DNA of 64,000 nucleotides from Protea cynaroides. Taxonomy: Eukaryota > Streptophyta > Magnoliopsida > Proteales > Proteaceae. Below, one piece after another: positions 1-12,130 of the stretch. The position numbers and the translations under genes are program-made. The notes beneath the pieces were generated by a model. The model did no database searches. It had not been told where the DNA came from and was given only the letters and a program-made list of their open reading frames with translations. Numbering within the stretch: position 1 is the stretch's first letter; each line of letters starts with the position of its first letter. The stretch is from NCBI GenBank assembly GCA_028583415.1, contig CM053267.1, positions 46,913,390-46,977,389 of the forward strand, read 5' to 3'.

Positions 1-735
1 ATTGATTTTACTATTTTACCCTCATTTAAAACACTGGCTCATTAAAAATTTGTGCAAAAACAGGCAAAAACATATTCTGGCCAAAGATCCTTTTTTTTGG
101 GTAAGTCAAAAAATCAATTTTATTTTTGTTCAACTTTCACTAAAAAAAAAAAAAAAAAAAACTCTCATTGAAGCCCACCAACCAAAAAAAAAAAAAAATC
201 GAATTTTCTTTCATGTACTTTCTGTGAGAGATGATACAAATAACCATCACACATCATCGACATGACCTTTATTTTAAGAAAATTGTAGGAATTTTAAAAT
301 CTTGATATCTAGTAATTTTCTTTTCCGACCTACTTGAAATTGGGAATCCCTTTCCGTTTTTTATTATATTTGACATCCAACGAAACAGATCAAAGGTTTG
401 ACGACCAGAAAAAGTATTTTATGGTGAAAGAAGAGTAAATGAAAAATTAATGTTATATATATTGATTTTACTATTTTACCCTCATTTAAAAATTCATTAA
501 ACATTTGCACAAAAACAGGTAAAAATATATTCTAACCAAAAATCCATTTTTGGGTAAATCAAAAAATCATTTTTATTTTTGTTCAACTTTCATTAAAAAA
601 AATAAATAAATAAATAAAAACTCTCATTGAAGCCTACCAACCAAAAGAAAAAAACAAAATCGAAGAACTTTTTGTGAGAGATGATACAAATAACTATCAC
701 ACATCATCGACATGACCTTTATTTATAAAGACTCC
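1..735. repeat. Diverged direct duplication, period about 460 bp
   Basis: The block starting at base 1 (attgattttactattttacc) starts again at about 462. The two copies stay alignable through the A-rich run, the 'ctctcattgaagcc' stretch and the 'gatgatacaaataac..catcacacatcatcgacatgac' stretch that ends near 265 and 720. Copies differ by small indels, mostly in poly-A runs. There is no convincing coding potential; the short open frame at the window edge lies across poly-A tracts. It is probably a tandemly duplicated intergenic or transposon-derived segment whose left edge may lie outside the window. Confidence 0.75.
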
Positions 736-1862
736 CTGAAACCAATGTCACATGAGCTAGGTAGTTACTGGAAATATATTGCTGATAGCTAGTAATGATC
801 AATGATCTAATATTATTGTGGCGATGAAACTTCAAAGGACAAGGTTAGGACATTGGAGAAAACCAATCATTAGAATTTATATGGTTAGTACATATCTACA
901 ATAATCCTTTAATTAATATTGATCTTTATTTTTTTTTATATGGTTTAAAACATGAAAAAATTTTCGTGAGCATGAGATGAAATCTCCCACGTTCGCCTTC
1001 CATGGCAAAAATTGACGGAATTAGAGAATACTTTGTACAGTGCAAGAATCCACAACCATCAATGGAGGGAGGTGCAGTCGACCAAGACTGCAATAAATCA
1101 AGCAATGTATACAATCACGAAGATATAAACACCATATCAACTGAAAATATGACACATCAATGATCAAACCCACCTAATCCACTCGTCCAAGCACTTCCTC
1201 CTTATAGACAGCCTTTTCCTTACTTTCGTACAGGGAACATGGTTTTACAAAATACCAATGTTTTTCAAGCTCACAACTCTTGATAACATCAAATTCATCG
1301 GACCACCAAAAGATCGATATTGGTTCCATGACACCGAGCCGCTGTCCCTTATTCCAGTTGTTTAATCCCTTGCTCCACATTAATCCCTCTTGCTTACGGA
1401 ATTTTTGTGTTATCAATATATGTTTTTATTGCGGGGTGATTGATTGATAATAGGAATTTTACAATCTTCCCCTCAATCCAGTTTCAAGAAAAATGGATTT
1501 TAAGAAAGGAGAGGAGGTGAAGTAAGAGAACGAGAAAATCATATAAAAAAAAATTGTTAATCACACAATGCTAAGTTTCGATCGTTCAAATTTATCTGAG
1601 TCCGGCGCTACAACAACAATTGTTGTTTTTAAAGTCTAAAACAAGTAAAGTTTCAAAAAGTTTAAAATTAAATTAAAAATTTTATTTATTTATTTATTAT
1701 TATATTTTTGAGGGGAATTTTAAATTAGGTTTTGTTTTGAGTTGGATATAGATATGGATATTGGTATTGGTATGAATATGTACCTATTCATATGTACCAT
1801 TTTAGAAATGTGGTGATTTATACCTTTTGGTATGAAGAGGTACACCCATACCCCTTGGAAGT
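736..1862. other. Intergenic, no supported gene
   Basis: AT-rich DNA. Two minus-strand open stretches (926-1114 and 1174-1416) have mildly protein-like composition, for example a WWSDEFDVIKSCELEKHWYF stretch. I recognise no domain and see no reliable exon structure. They may be debris of an old gene or element. Confidence 0.4.
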
Positions 1863-2508
1863 AAGGGTGTCAAAAATGGGCCCGGCTAGATAGCACGGAC
1901 CGAGCCGACCCGATATAACCCGAACCCAGTCCGGATCGAACCTTAATGGACAGGTTTCGGTCTCGGCTTGTAAAGCCCGACACCATTTCAGCCCAGACCA
2001 AAATCAGACTGGACCGGCCAGTTAAGAAGCCCGAACTAGCCCGAACCAATAATACCTAACCCGAACACCGGTAAGGTTCATTCGAGCCCAATTTCTTAAT
2101 TTTTATGGTTTTAAATTTTGATGGATTATATTACACTGTTATAGTTCACTTCTTGATCCGAAAGATTATATGAATTTATAATTGAAAAAAGTATGTTAAT
2201 TGTTACAATTCATTGAATTACATACATATAGAAGGAATTATGCTAATTTTATAGATAAAAATAATAAAATAGGTTATATATCTTAGATATAAAATTGGCC
2301 CGATAAGCTTGATAAGTCCGGTCCAGACCGAATCAGCCCAAAATCACCTCAATAAGTCCAGTCCGATAACAAATCGACACTGAACCAGCCCGTTAGTTAT
2401 TGTGTCCAACGCAGCCCAACCCAGCCCGAACTCTTAATGGACATGTTTTGACCTGGGCTTATAAAACCCGACACCGGTTCAGCTCGGACCGGGCCGTTGA
2501 CACCTTTA
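1863..2508. mobile_element. Non-autonomous DNA transposon, 646 bp, TIR AAGGGTGTCAA, 9-bp TSD
   Basis: The left end reads AAGGGTGTCAA and the right end TTGACACCTTTA, an inverted pair. CTTGGAAGT lies directly before the left end (1854-1862) and directly after the right end (2509-2517), a perfect 9-bp target duplication as expected for MULE-like elements. The interior is rich in repeated 'cccgaaccc', 'gcccgacac' and 'ggaccggcc' words, partly in inverted arrangement toward both ends, with an AT-rich core at 2100-2290. There is no transposase frame. A second member of the family lies at 31378-31989. Confidence 0.85.
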
Positions 2509-3828
2509 CTTGGAAGTGATCCTTTGGAAAGACATTTTGTCTGCTATGTATAGAAGATGTTGCCTCATTCCAGTTCACTCAAGATTTTGAAATTTTCATC
2601 TCTCTTTCTCTCTATGTCTCTCCAATTCTTGTTTCGTTTCACATTAGTGAACCCACTTTGTATTCTTGATTGTTGATCTCAATAATTGGTTTTTCTAATG
2701 AAATCCCAGATTTTGTGTACACATATCTAGGAAAGGTCCTAAGGAATTGTTTTGTCTTGAAGGTTGATTCACAGGAGTTCATTGTATGAATACAATCTTA
2801 ATTATGGAAGTGTTTTGAACATGATTCAACTTGTTTTCTCTCAACATCCGGCTTTTACTGTAAGTACCGATTTTTTTGTTGTTTTATTATGTGTGTGACA
2901 TTCTTGTATAGTCATATGTTTTAGTAAGTAAATTATTTATATAAGTCTCGATTAAGTCTTAAGCAATATATTATTATTGTATATTTTCCTACAACAACAA
3001 TTCCATAGCACAACCCCAAGAGGATAGATCAGTTGGCAAAAGATCAACACCTCAAAATGAAGAAGTCATGAATTCAATTTTCTTTAGGACTCTAGCTATC
3101 CAAAAATAAATAAATAAATAAAATAAAATAAAATTTCCATAGCACGTCAAGAAAAAAATGGAACAAAAAAGCAAAAGGAAACTCCTTCTTTCTCCTTTTA
3201 TATGATAGCCAGCAAAGTTTTTTATCTCTCTTTTTTCTTTTCCTTTTTAAATTTTCTTTTCTTCTCCATGTTGATTGAAAGCCTGTATAGAAGAAATTTA
3301 ATGGAATAAATTCAATTAAATTCAATAATTGACGTGGGTTCTCCTCTTTAGATTCAATAATTGATATAATGTGGTGTATAATTTCTGGATTCGGATTGAA
3401 TTTTAATCAAATATCCATTAAAATGCAAATTCAAATTTTTTTTTATATATTAATAACTGATTCTAATAATTGATAAATGGATTCATATTCAAATATAGTA
3501 GTACGATTGATTCGAATTGGATCCGTTTAAATCTCGAGTTGCCTCCCACCAATCATTTTGATATACGTACGGTACATTCTATTTAGATATCGAATTGTAT
3601 ACCCTTTAGATACTATATTCAGTTTATATATCGGATCACACACTCACCCTCACACATGCACTCTACTGGTCACGTTGGAGTAAAATCGTATTGTATACCT
3701 AATAAGAACCATATTTTGGACCAAATTATAAACCGTTTTCATATCGGATAAAATTGTATTTTGTCCCGGTTAGAAACCATACCGAGTCAGTGAGATAATT
3801 GTATTTAATGGTATGATATGGTAAGGGT
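2509..3828. other. Intergenic AT-rich DNA
   Basis: No supported gene. It contains pyrimidine-rich stretches (2590-2640), an (AATA)n-like run near 3105-3130 and long T/A tracts. The minus-strand frame at 3092-3325 is low-complexity lysine/phenylalanine sequence. Confidence 0.5.
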
Positions 3829-4368
3829 AAGAAATTTTCAACTACCATCCAAAAAGAATTCCTACCACTCAAGTTGTTGAAAAAAATCACCTACTACCCA
3901 AGTTAGACAAACATTAGTCCATTTACTGACGGGAAAAAGTCGAAATTGTGTGTAGACGTTTATACCATTGTCATTTAAAAAAAAAAAGAAAAAAAAAAGA
4001 GAAACTGAAACAAATGATTATACCGGTGTGCAAGCATTTGAGGGCATTTCTAATTTTTGCATCGTTGACAATGATGAGCTCCATGAAAATTCCAGAAGGT
4101 CGAGGTTTTATCTCTGGTTTCTCAAGGTGAACCTTCGTTTTCGGCAGTATAGATTTTCCATTACTAAAATTATCCAAAAATTCAAAAAAAATATTATTGT
4201 TATTCAAGTATTTTGTAATGGCAGATATCAGCAACTAATGACTCTGTTAGTTATTTTTGGATCTTTTTGATAAAAGTTGTTTAACTTGGATGGTAAATGA
4301 TTTTTTTAAACAACTTGGGTGGTAAATGATTTGATCAATTTTTTTTGGATGGTAGTTGAAAATTTCCC
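3829..4368. mobile_element. Small MULE-like element with long inverted ends
   Basis: The left end (gaaattttcaactaccatcc, 3831) and the reverse complement of the right end (ggaaattttcaactaccatc, ending about 4367) match. Similarity continues inward for roughly 90 bases with a 'ctaccacccaagttgtt' pattern. The subterminal sequence, near 3918-3975 ('ccatttactgac..gtcgaaattg..tagacgtttatacc'), also matches the subterminal part of the larger element at 51854-53776, so the two belong to one family. The core (4000-4240) is less AT-rich and may be a captured fragment of unknown origin. I could not define a target-site duplication. Confidence 0.7.
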
Positions 4369-4939
4369 TTTTTTTTTCTTAGACGATTTGTTTCCTTTAA
4401 CAACCACAACTCAGGTGAACCGGGTTTAATGGATCAGGATCGGCCAATTGGGACTGGGATTGGTCTAGATCGATCTTGTTGCATCTAGATACCCATAATT
4501 GGAATGGAAAAGGCACACTTGCAAGCCAATTCAAATTGATCCAACTCAAGATCGGATGAGGATTAATGACCCGGAATCTATGCTCTTCCACTCTGCAGCT
4601 GAAGTACTCCTCTCACATCAACCTGAATTGAGTAGTTGAACCAGATTGGTCCGACCAGCCAACAACTCTAACATATGCTGATAAAAATTCACAAGCCAGT
4701 CAAAATTGATTGGTTTTTCATGAAAATCAGTTGTCTGGATACGTTAATTTGTGGAATTTCATGGATTGTATAGACCAAAAACTAATATTATTGTCCTTAA
4801 TTTCAACAATTGTGGTCAAATTCTAAATCTCTCCCCAGGGTTTTAGGGATCGACGTGGGCCCCCTCCCGGGGGGGCCCATCAATATTATTTTTTATTCAA
4901 TTATTTCATATTTAACATATTTGTTCAGGATCTATTCTT
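4369..4939. other. Intergenic, no supported gene
   Basis: Moderately GC-balanced sequence with short direct repeats of 'gatcggatcaggat'-like words. Nothing gene-like is supported. Confidence 0.4.
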
Positions 4940-5073
4940 TTGTTTATTTTTTTTTTTAATTTTTTTTGGGGGGAAATTAAAAAAAAATAAAAAAATTTTT
5001 GGGGGGGTTTCCCTTTTTCGGGGGGGGAGGAAAAAAAGAAAAAAAAAAAAAAAAAAATTGGGAAAGGGGGGGG

Positions 5074-5119
<46 letters not shown>

Positions 5120-5272
5120 CGACTCCCCAAAAAACTACCCAACTCTAAACTTTTATATTTAAGGAGAGGGGGGGGGGGGGGGGGGGGGATAGGGGGGGGG
5201 GGGGGGGGGGAAATATTGGGGGGGGGGGGTTTTTTGGGGGGGGGGTTTTTTGTGGGTAGGTATAAAATTAAA

Positions 5273-5302
<30 letters not shown>
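4940..5302. repeat. Homopolymer-dominated tract, possible assembly artefact
   Basis: This stretch consists almost only of long G, A and T runs, including G runs of 43 bases (5077-5119) and 30 bases (5273-5302), with only short non-G spacers. The proline-rich minus-strand reading frames here are translations of poly-C and are not genes. The pattern resembles degraded consensus or low-quality reads more than natural plant DNA. Confidence 0.8.
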
Positions 5303-5304
<2 letters not shown>

Positions 5305-6152
5305 GATTCGGATCAAGATCGACGTAGCACCCCAAGTGGGCGTGGTTGGAATGTAAAAAGGTACATGTGTAAAATGATCCCATGCTCTTGAACCTTGTCT
5401 CTACCCGTATCAATTCCATCTATTCGCTGACCCTATAACCCATTATAGTGGGATCCACATCTTCTCCTCCCAGAAGTTCAGGAGGGGAGGGGGGCGGTCC
5501 TGTTAGATGACCGACGCCTGGGACTCGGGTGAATGCAAGCTGACAAGGGAGTGTCGACTTAGATGGAGGGCTCGGATTCACCCGAGCCCCAAATGTCAAT
5601 TATCTAATGGGACTGCTGCCTATCTTCCCGAATCTCTGGGAGAAGAGGATTTGGATAGAATATGGTGATTGGATGATGAGTTCATTGGATAGATTTAGAC
5701 AACACCATTAATGACCATTGAATTAGACAAATTAACGTATTTAAGACAACTGATTTTCATGAGAATTCAACTAATTTTTTATTGGTTCTCTGAAATTTTC
5801 ACCAACTTATAGTAGAGTAGTTAGCTGGTCGAACAAATTGGTTCAATTACTCAATTCAGGCTGATTAGTTAGTTGGTCGGACCAAGCTGGTCCAACTGCT
5901 CAATTCAGGCTGATGTGAAAAAGTGATAAATATACATTCCATGCAGTCTCTGTAATCGTATCTGAACCGTTGGGGTGCATCAAAGCATGTGTAGAATCTG
6001 TAGATACACTTTAAACGACTCGGATGCCAGGTGTTGCACCACTCAAAATCCCACATGTCTGTGGGACCCAAAGTTAAGATATTCCGGCTCTACCAAACAA
6101 ACGGGGCCTAAGAAAATTATAGTATCCGATTCGGACACGATTTCGATTCCGT
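5303..6152. other. Intergenic sequence upstream of the DWNN E3 ligase gene
   Basis: No gene recognised. There is a near-repeat of 'agttagctggtcgaacaaattggttcaa' at 5819-5915, where two copies of a ~58-bp segment are adjacent ('ttagctggtcg..tcaattcaggctgat' twice). Confidence 0.45.
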
Positions 6153-6162
6153 ATATATACAT
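6153..6162 (+). promoter_or_regulatory. Putative TATA box of the DWNN E3 ligase gene
   Basis: A clean 'gtatatatac' motif lies about 680 bases upstream of the start codon at 6837. It is followed by a pyrimidine- and TCG-rich leader that looks transcribed. Initiation near 6185-6195 is inferred. Confidence 0.5.
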
Positions 6163-6256
6163 AAAAAACAAAGAGAAATCACAACCAACGCGGTTTCTTT
6201 AATTTCCTCCTAGCTTCTCGTTATGCGATTTAGGGTTACTCAATCTTCTTCATCGT

Positions 6257-6600
6257 TTATCTTCATTAGCGTTCTTCAATCTTTTCCGTGTGGTCAATCG
6301 GTTCGATTTTGGCGTGGAGGACTATTGTTTCGCGATCTCGTATCAACATTAGAAGTGTTATCTTTGTGATTGTCAATCGGTTATCTTCATTACCGTTCTT
6401 CAACCTTCTCCGTGTGGTCAATCGGTTCGATCTGGGCGTGGAAGACTGTTGTTTCGCGATCGTATCAACAGTAGAAGTGTCGCCTTTCGTTCGATCTCTT
6501 CACCGGATTCGTCTTTCGTTCGATCTCTTCACCGGATTCTCCTTTCGTTCGATCTCTTCGCCGGATTCTGCTTTCGTTCGATCTCTTCATCGGATTGGTA
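6257..6600 (+). repeat. Nested tandem repeats in the leader of the DWNN E3 ligase gene
   Basis: Two levels of repetition are visible. A ~100-bp block at 6257-6360 ('ttatcttcatta.cgttcttcaa..cgtgtggtcaatcggttcgat') recurs at 6381-6481, period 124. It is followed by about four copies of a 27-bp unit, 'ctttcgttcgatctcttcac' plus 'cggattc', at 6484-6596, the last copies diverging by one or two bases. All lie in the presumed 5' untranslated leader. Confidence 0.85.
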
Positions 6601-6836
6601 TTGACGTTGCTGTTGCTGTTGCTTTTGTTTCTGAGAAGTATTATACTTCCTTGTATCTGTGATTTTGTTACAATAATTGTTGAAAAATTGGAAGAGAAAA
6701 AGTTGTAATTATTTGTACTTGTAATTTTCTATCAAAATTTGAAAATTGAATGAAATAGCTGATTTCTTTGTGCGATTGTTTCTTCTGATAATTTGAATCG
6801 ACATAGAAAAATTAGAAATATAAACGAAGAAGCACT

Positions 6837-9800
6837 ATGGCCGATGTAGTGTATTACAAATTTAAGAGTTCGAGAGATTATTCTTCCATTCCAATCTTGG
6901 GAAATTTTATATCCGTCCGGAAACTTCAAAGCAAAATATTTGAATCGAAGCGTTTGGGAAGGGGTACTGCTCTCATTCTCATCAACGCCCAAACTGACGA
7001 AGGTTTGTCATCTCTTTTTTGCCAATCTTTGTTGATTACTTTCTGCATTCAATCTTTAGTTTTTACAATGTTGTAATCGATTTACTATGGTTCGATATGA
7101 ATCTGAACTCGGTTTGCATATTACAATGTTGTTATGAGAATTGGCTAACCGGAAGAATTCTAAGATTATTAATGGTTACCAACTTTAATGCTAACATTTT
7201 GGTGGGTCAGATCTGGAAACAGAGCGATGTGGAGAATTTATCTTTCAGTTGATCGGCATTTGATTTTGTGGGCTGGTTTATTCTCCCATTCTCCATATGG
7301 AGTTCTTGTAGATGTTACTTAATTATGAACTTATTTTGTTTTATTTCTCAGAGTATCTCGATGAGAGTATGTTGATACCAAAATGTACCTCTATTATAGT
7401 ACGACGGATTCCTACAGGACCTAGAATGTCCATTGTTGTTGAACAGAACAGGTATGACATCAGGCCTTCAGTCTTGTTTCTCTTAATTGTATTGGTGACA
7501 TAATTGTTGAGGATACGTTGCTTTTCTTTGTTCAAGAATCGTTCTATGAGCATCACTTTATCATTGTTCATTCCGTAGAAATATTAGCAGTATCAGGCAT
7601 GGTAATGGTATCGGCCGGTATCAAAATGTTTATCGGCCAGTATACTACATCATCAGCTGAGTATTGGCCTTGTGTCAACCAGTATCAGCAACATGTCCTG
7701 TATACCACATCAACGGCTGAGTATTGGCCACATGTCGGCAAAGTATCAGTACCCATTCCGATTCACTTAACTGATACCATGTCATCCATGTATCCATAAC
7801 GGCCACTCCCAAAACTAGTACAGATCCACGATAAACAACAGCCTAGACGCATCTCTCTCTATCTTTCAAACACTTTGTATATGTTTATTTCAACTTTTGC
7901 CTTAGGGTAAAGAGGGTTGGTCATCTTTAATGAGATGTTTTCTATGTATTTCTCGTTTTAGGCAAAAGTCTATAGACGATAAGGTGAAGTCTTTGCAGGC
8001 CAATAGTAGCTTTGATGCGGCAGAGCCATCTGTAATCAAATCTGTAAGCATTTCTCACTATAGTTAGTCATTGCATGTTTTGATTGTTAAGTTTAAAGAT
8101 CTATAATAATTGCTTGACCGGACATTACAGCCTGAGGAATTGGAATTGGATGATTTTGGTGATGATGTGTATGCCATTCCAAAAGTATTGCCTATTATGT
8201 CCAGCAGCCCTGTTCCGCTGGATGCTCCCTCTCTAAGTGCAACTGATGAAGATAGCAAGATTAAGGCTTTAATTTGTACTCCGGCATTGGACTGGCAGAG
8301 GTGAGATATTCTCTCCATTCTCGTGTTTCAGTTTATGATCATATGATAATCAATCTTCTCTTAACATATTGTAAATTGTGTTTTCGATTTTTCCTATTGG
8401 CAAATATTTGAAATTCTAAATTGGATTCATAGGCAAATTCAAAAGTGTTTCTACTCTAATAGAGGATCTGGAAGGGGCGCAGGTGGAGGAATGATAGGTG
8501 GCCTGGGTTATGGTAATTCTCCCATCTCATATTTACTTATGTACAATCATTAATGTTTGTTAGTGTTTTGTGTAAATGAAATCCAATCTTTGAAGTCTGA
8601 GTTTTATGATTTCTTTATTGTAGGCCAAGCTGGGTTGCAGCAGATGACACCTCCGCAAGGCTATGTTTGTCATAGATGCAATGTGCCTGGTAGGTGAATA
8701 TTTTTTTTATTATTCTCTTTTTTCTCATTCGTATAAAGTTTGGGTTATTTGTCTATATATTCTATTCATTATTTTCTCTTTTACTATCTAGGACATTTTA
8801 TACAATATTGTCCGACAAATGGTGATCCCAATTATGATTTTAGAAAAGTGAAACCCACAGCTCGTCTGGTTTCCGTTTTGAATGAGTAAGCTAATATGTT
8901 TTACCTAATGAACCTTGTTCCTGAGATTTTCCCTACTGTTTAAACTATTTAACTCATATTCATGGAGATTGACTTAGAGTCTTGTAAAAACAGGGCTACT
9001 CTTGAGAAAGAAATTGAAGGGTTGCCTTCCACCAAATCTGTCACCAGTCTTCCACCAGAACTACATTGTCTTATGTGCAAGGAAGTAATGATAGATGCTG
9101 TGCTAACAAGCAAGTGTTGCTTTACGAGTTTCTGTGACAGATGTAAGTGTTTTGATATTTGCAACTTACTGCTTTATGCTTCCATTGTACTATCAACAAG
9201 TGATTGATTGGTTTATATTAATATCTTAATTTCCTAATCTATCAAGAGCAATACAAATAATATACCATTGCTTTTAGCAAAATAGAAAAATAAATATTAA
9301 ATGTAGATTTAAGAAAATATGCATGCTTATTCGCAGCCCCCCCCCTCTCTTCTCCCAAAGGAAAAAAAAAATAGTTAAACTGAAATTTGTAGGAAAAGAA
9401 AGATAACATGTCTATATTTATTGGATTTACTATTTATTATTTTATTGTACTAAGTGATAGATCTCAAGTTCCCTGACCATGTTACTTGGGTGCATTTTGG
9501 TGTTTTGGAATTTCATGTTCAAAATATGTTTGATGGTTGTTTTTCTTTTCTCATGGAAACATGTTTCAATAAGGGCTTATGTCTCTGCTTTTGGCGTTCG
9601 GCCATTTTTTTAGAAAATTTTAAATCTGTCTTTCATGATTCTGTCGATAGGACTTCTGAATTGTCTTACATCTTCAAAGAAAATAAGGTTAATAAATTTT
9701 TTAACAGAAAAAAAATCTGAGTTTAAGCCTCAACTCTTATTTCATTTCCACCAATTGGTTTTACATAATGAAAGTGCTCAAATGGCTTGATTGACGTCTA

Positions 9801-11889
9801 ATTGTCTTTTTAATTCATTTCCCTTTTATTTACTTAATCCTCCTTTCTGAGTTCATTTCCTTTCTTCCCCAATCAAAAGCATCTAAAATAAGTGAAAGAA
9901 AATAAGTGATAAATTTTAAGAGTAATATTTGGGATTATGTCATTGCAAACTAATGCCCTCTTGTTAATAATCATATTAATACTTAATTATCTTAATAATC
10001 ATATTAATACTTAATTATCTGTGGAGATGAAGTTATTTGGTTTGTTTATATATTTATATTTTCATTTATTGTTGCTATTCTGCCATTAACATTTGCTGAT
10101 ATATTTGAGTGTTGCGAACTTTGATATGGAATTTCAAATAGGTATCAGGAACCACATTATTTCAAACTCAATGTGCCATTGTGGGGCTACAAATGTGCTT
10201 GCAGACGATCTTCTACCTAACTTGACCCTTAGAGAAACCATCAAAACTATCACAGAAAATGTTGATGGCATGAAAATAAAAGGTTTGTGTTGTATTGATG
10301 TGCAATCTTTCTGGTTAAATTGTCTTAAAGAAATAGCAATATGAACCTACTTGTTTTATTCAGGTACAGATTCTGCCTGTAATGAGCAGTCCAAAGTTTC
10401 ATCTTCTACTATTACTTTAGCATCAAACAAAGATAAGATATCATTATCAGACAAGGGTGGAACTTCAATTATAAAGGAGACAACAAATGAAGAGAAGGAC
10501 GTCAACAATGCCCCACAACCATCTTTGGAGGAATGGACTACTAAATCAGTGATTCCAAACAAAGACCACGTGCAGAAGAAGCTGGCTTTCCACGAGCTAG
10601 GTGAATCAATCCATCCTCCTAACTAGTATATTGAACGTTACTTTTTGTAACTTAGGGCCTGACCAATTGGCCACTAGAGTATTGATTCTTTTTGGAACCT
10701 TTGGACGAATTTTTTGGTAGTAAGAAGAATTCATGAAGTTTTACTTTAGGAATACATCAAAATATTACATTACTGTAAAAAGATTATGTACTTACTTTCT
10801 TTTTTACCCTTTATATCGAGAAAGAAGAAGAAAAAAGATAACTTGCTTGCCTGTAAATGGTTAGATGATTGCCTTGTTTATTGTGTTCTAAAGGAGGAAT
10901 CGGGAATTTCTGTTTCTCTTGTTTTTGTGAGTAAGTTCTAATATTATTTTATAATTTTTTTTTTGTGTGTTGTAGACATGGACAAGCAGTGGAGAACTTC
11001 TCAAGATCCTTTAGCTGGACACTTTATGATGCCTCTTTGCTCTTCAACTTATAATCCACAGGGAGCGAATTTACCACTTGGAATGCATGAACATATGGCT
11101 TATTATTCTGGGGTGATGCCCCATGGTGGTTATTCTTATGGCTACTTTAATGATCCTGTTGGAGGGCCTATGCCTCAACACTCTTTTGTTGGACAATGGG
11201 ATTTGTTGTCACATCAGAGGTACGCATTGAAGAACATCTTATTCTTGATGGAACTGCATTATTAGTGTGATTAATTTTTAGTTGCAATCATTATATTTTG
11301 GAAAGACAGCTTTCTACATAGCATTCTGTTTCAATAAAGGTCAATAAGCCAACATTCTTACTGAATGGAGAACTTTTAAATCTGCAGGGCTCTAGCTCAG
11401 AAGTCTTCAAGTATGGAGCGATCGATGCACGAGGTTGAAGCAATGAAGCTCGATAAAAGGCTCTACCAATATCAAAAGCAATATCATCATCGTAATGAGG
11501 CTGCTGCAGACAGGAAATGGAAGGGTAGTGAGCTCTCAAGTTCTACAATCCCTGGTCAAGATATCAGCAAGAAGAGGGAGTTGCCTTGCAGAGAGGGTGG
11601 TAATCCCAACAAGAGGAAGAAGTTATTGTGTTCAACGAACCCCACTAACTGCAAGTATGGATACAGGGAGACTACCTCCACTCATTCCAGTCTATCATCC
11701 GTTAGGAATTCTGAAGACTGCAAGCTAGGCGAGAAGGAAACATCTGGTTCTGGTGGCCAGAGAGAATACAGAAACACCCTTGATCATGACTGGAGCGATG
11801 ATGATGATGATGATGATCGAAATTTCAAAAGGAAGCCTTCCTGGTATCGGTCATCACTGACATTTCCAGAGCGAGGAATCCCAGTATGA
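6837..11889 (+). CDS. DWNN-domain RING/U-box E3 ubiquitin ligase, PQT3-like (RBBP6 family)
   Basis: Twelve exons join in frame: 6837-7002, 7352-7451, 7962-8043, 8131-8300, 8433-8512, 8624-8689, 8792-8885, 8994-9142, 10142-10282, 10364-10600, 10976-11219 and 11388-11889. Together they give 2031 bases, 676 residues plus stop, and all introns are GT..AG. Residues 1-75 form the ubiquitin-like DWNN domain (MADVVYYKFKSSRDYSSIPI, then NAQTDEEYLDESMLIPK). A CCHC zinc knuckle (CHRCNVPGHFIQYC) follows near residue 210. A RING/U-box-type finger (CLMCKEVMIDAVLTSKCCFT, then a second part with CHCG) spans residues 275-325. The C-terminus is basic, with KKRELP and RKRKK-like clusters and an acidic DDDDDDD run. 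The order DWNN-knuckle-RING is that of RBBP6 and Arabidopsis PARAQUAT TOLERANCE 3. These proteins are nuclear E3 ligases; PQT3 targets an arginine methyltransferase in stress responses. This protein is shorter than many family members. Exact target and stress role are inferred only from family. Confidence 0.93.
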
Positions 11890-12130
11890 GTTTACATTGC
11901 CACCAGTTTTGGGGAAGAACATTAACAAGAAGACCTGCTGATGGGCATAGATAAGTGGAATGCTTGGGGGGAACTTGTACATTCTCTGTAAAAAAAAATT
12001 CTTTGCATGGAGAAAGGCGGATGTCTCTATTTACATCATTATAACTGTAAATGTCATGTATTATGGATTCTATTGAAATGTATTAATATGGTAGGTATTG
12101 GACTAGACTACCATTGTTCAAGTAATAAAG
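11890..12130 (+). other. 3' untranslated region of the DWNN E3 ligase gene
   Basis: After the TGA at 11887-11889 the sequence is non-coding and T-rich. 'aataaagg' lies near 12124, and 'tgtattaatatgg' with 'attctattgaaatgt' lies upstream. These are plausible plant polyadenylation elements, so the transcript probably ends close to here. Confidence 0.5.

Noticed and set aside
4912..5419. Proline-rich proteins on the minus strand
   Set aside because: They are translations of long poly-C (poly-G on plus) runs in a probably artefactual tract, not genes.
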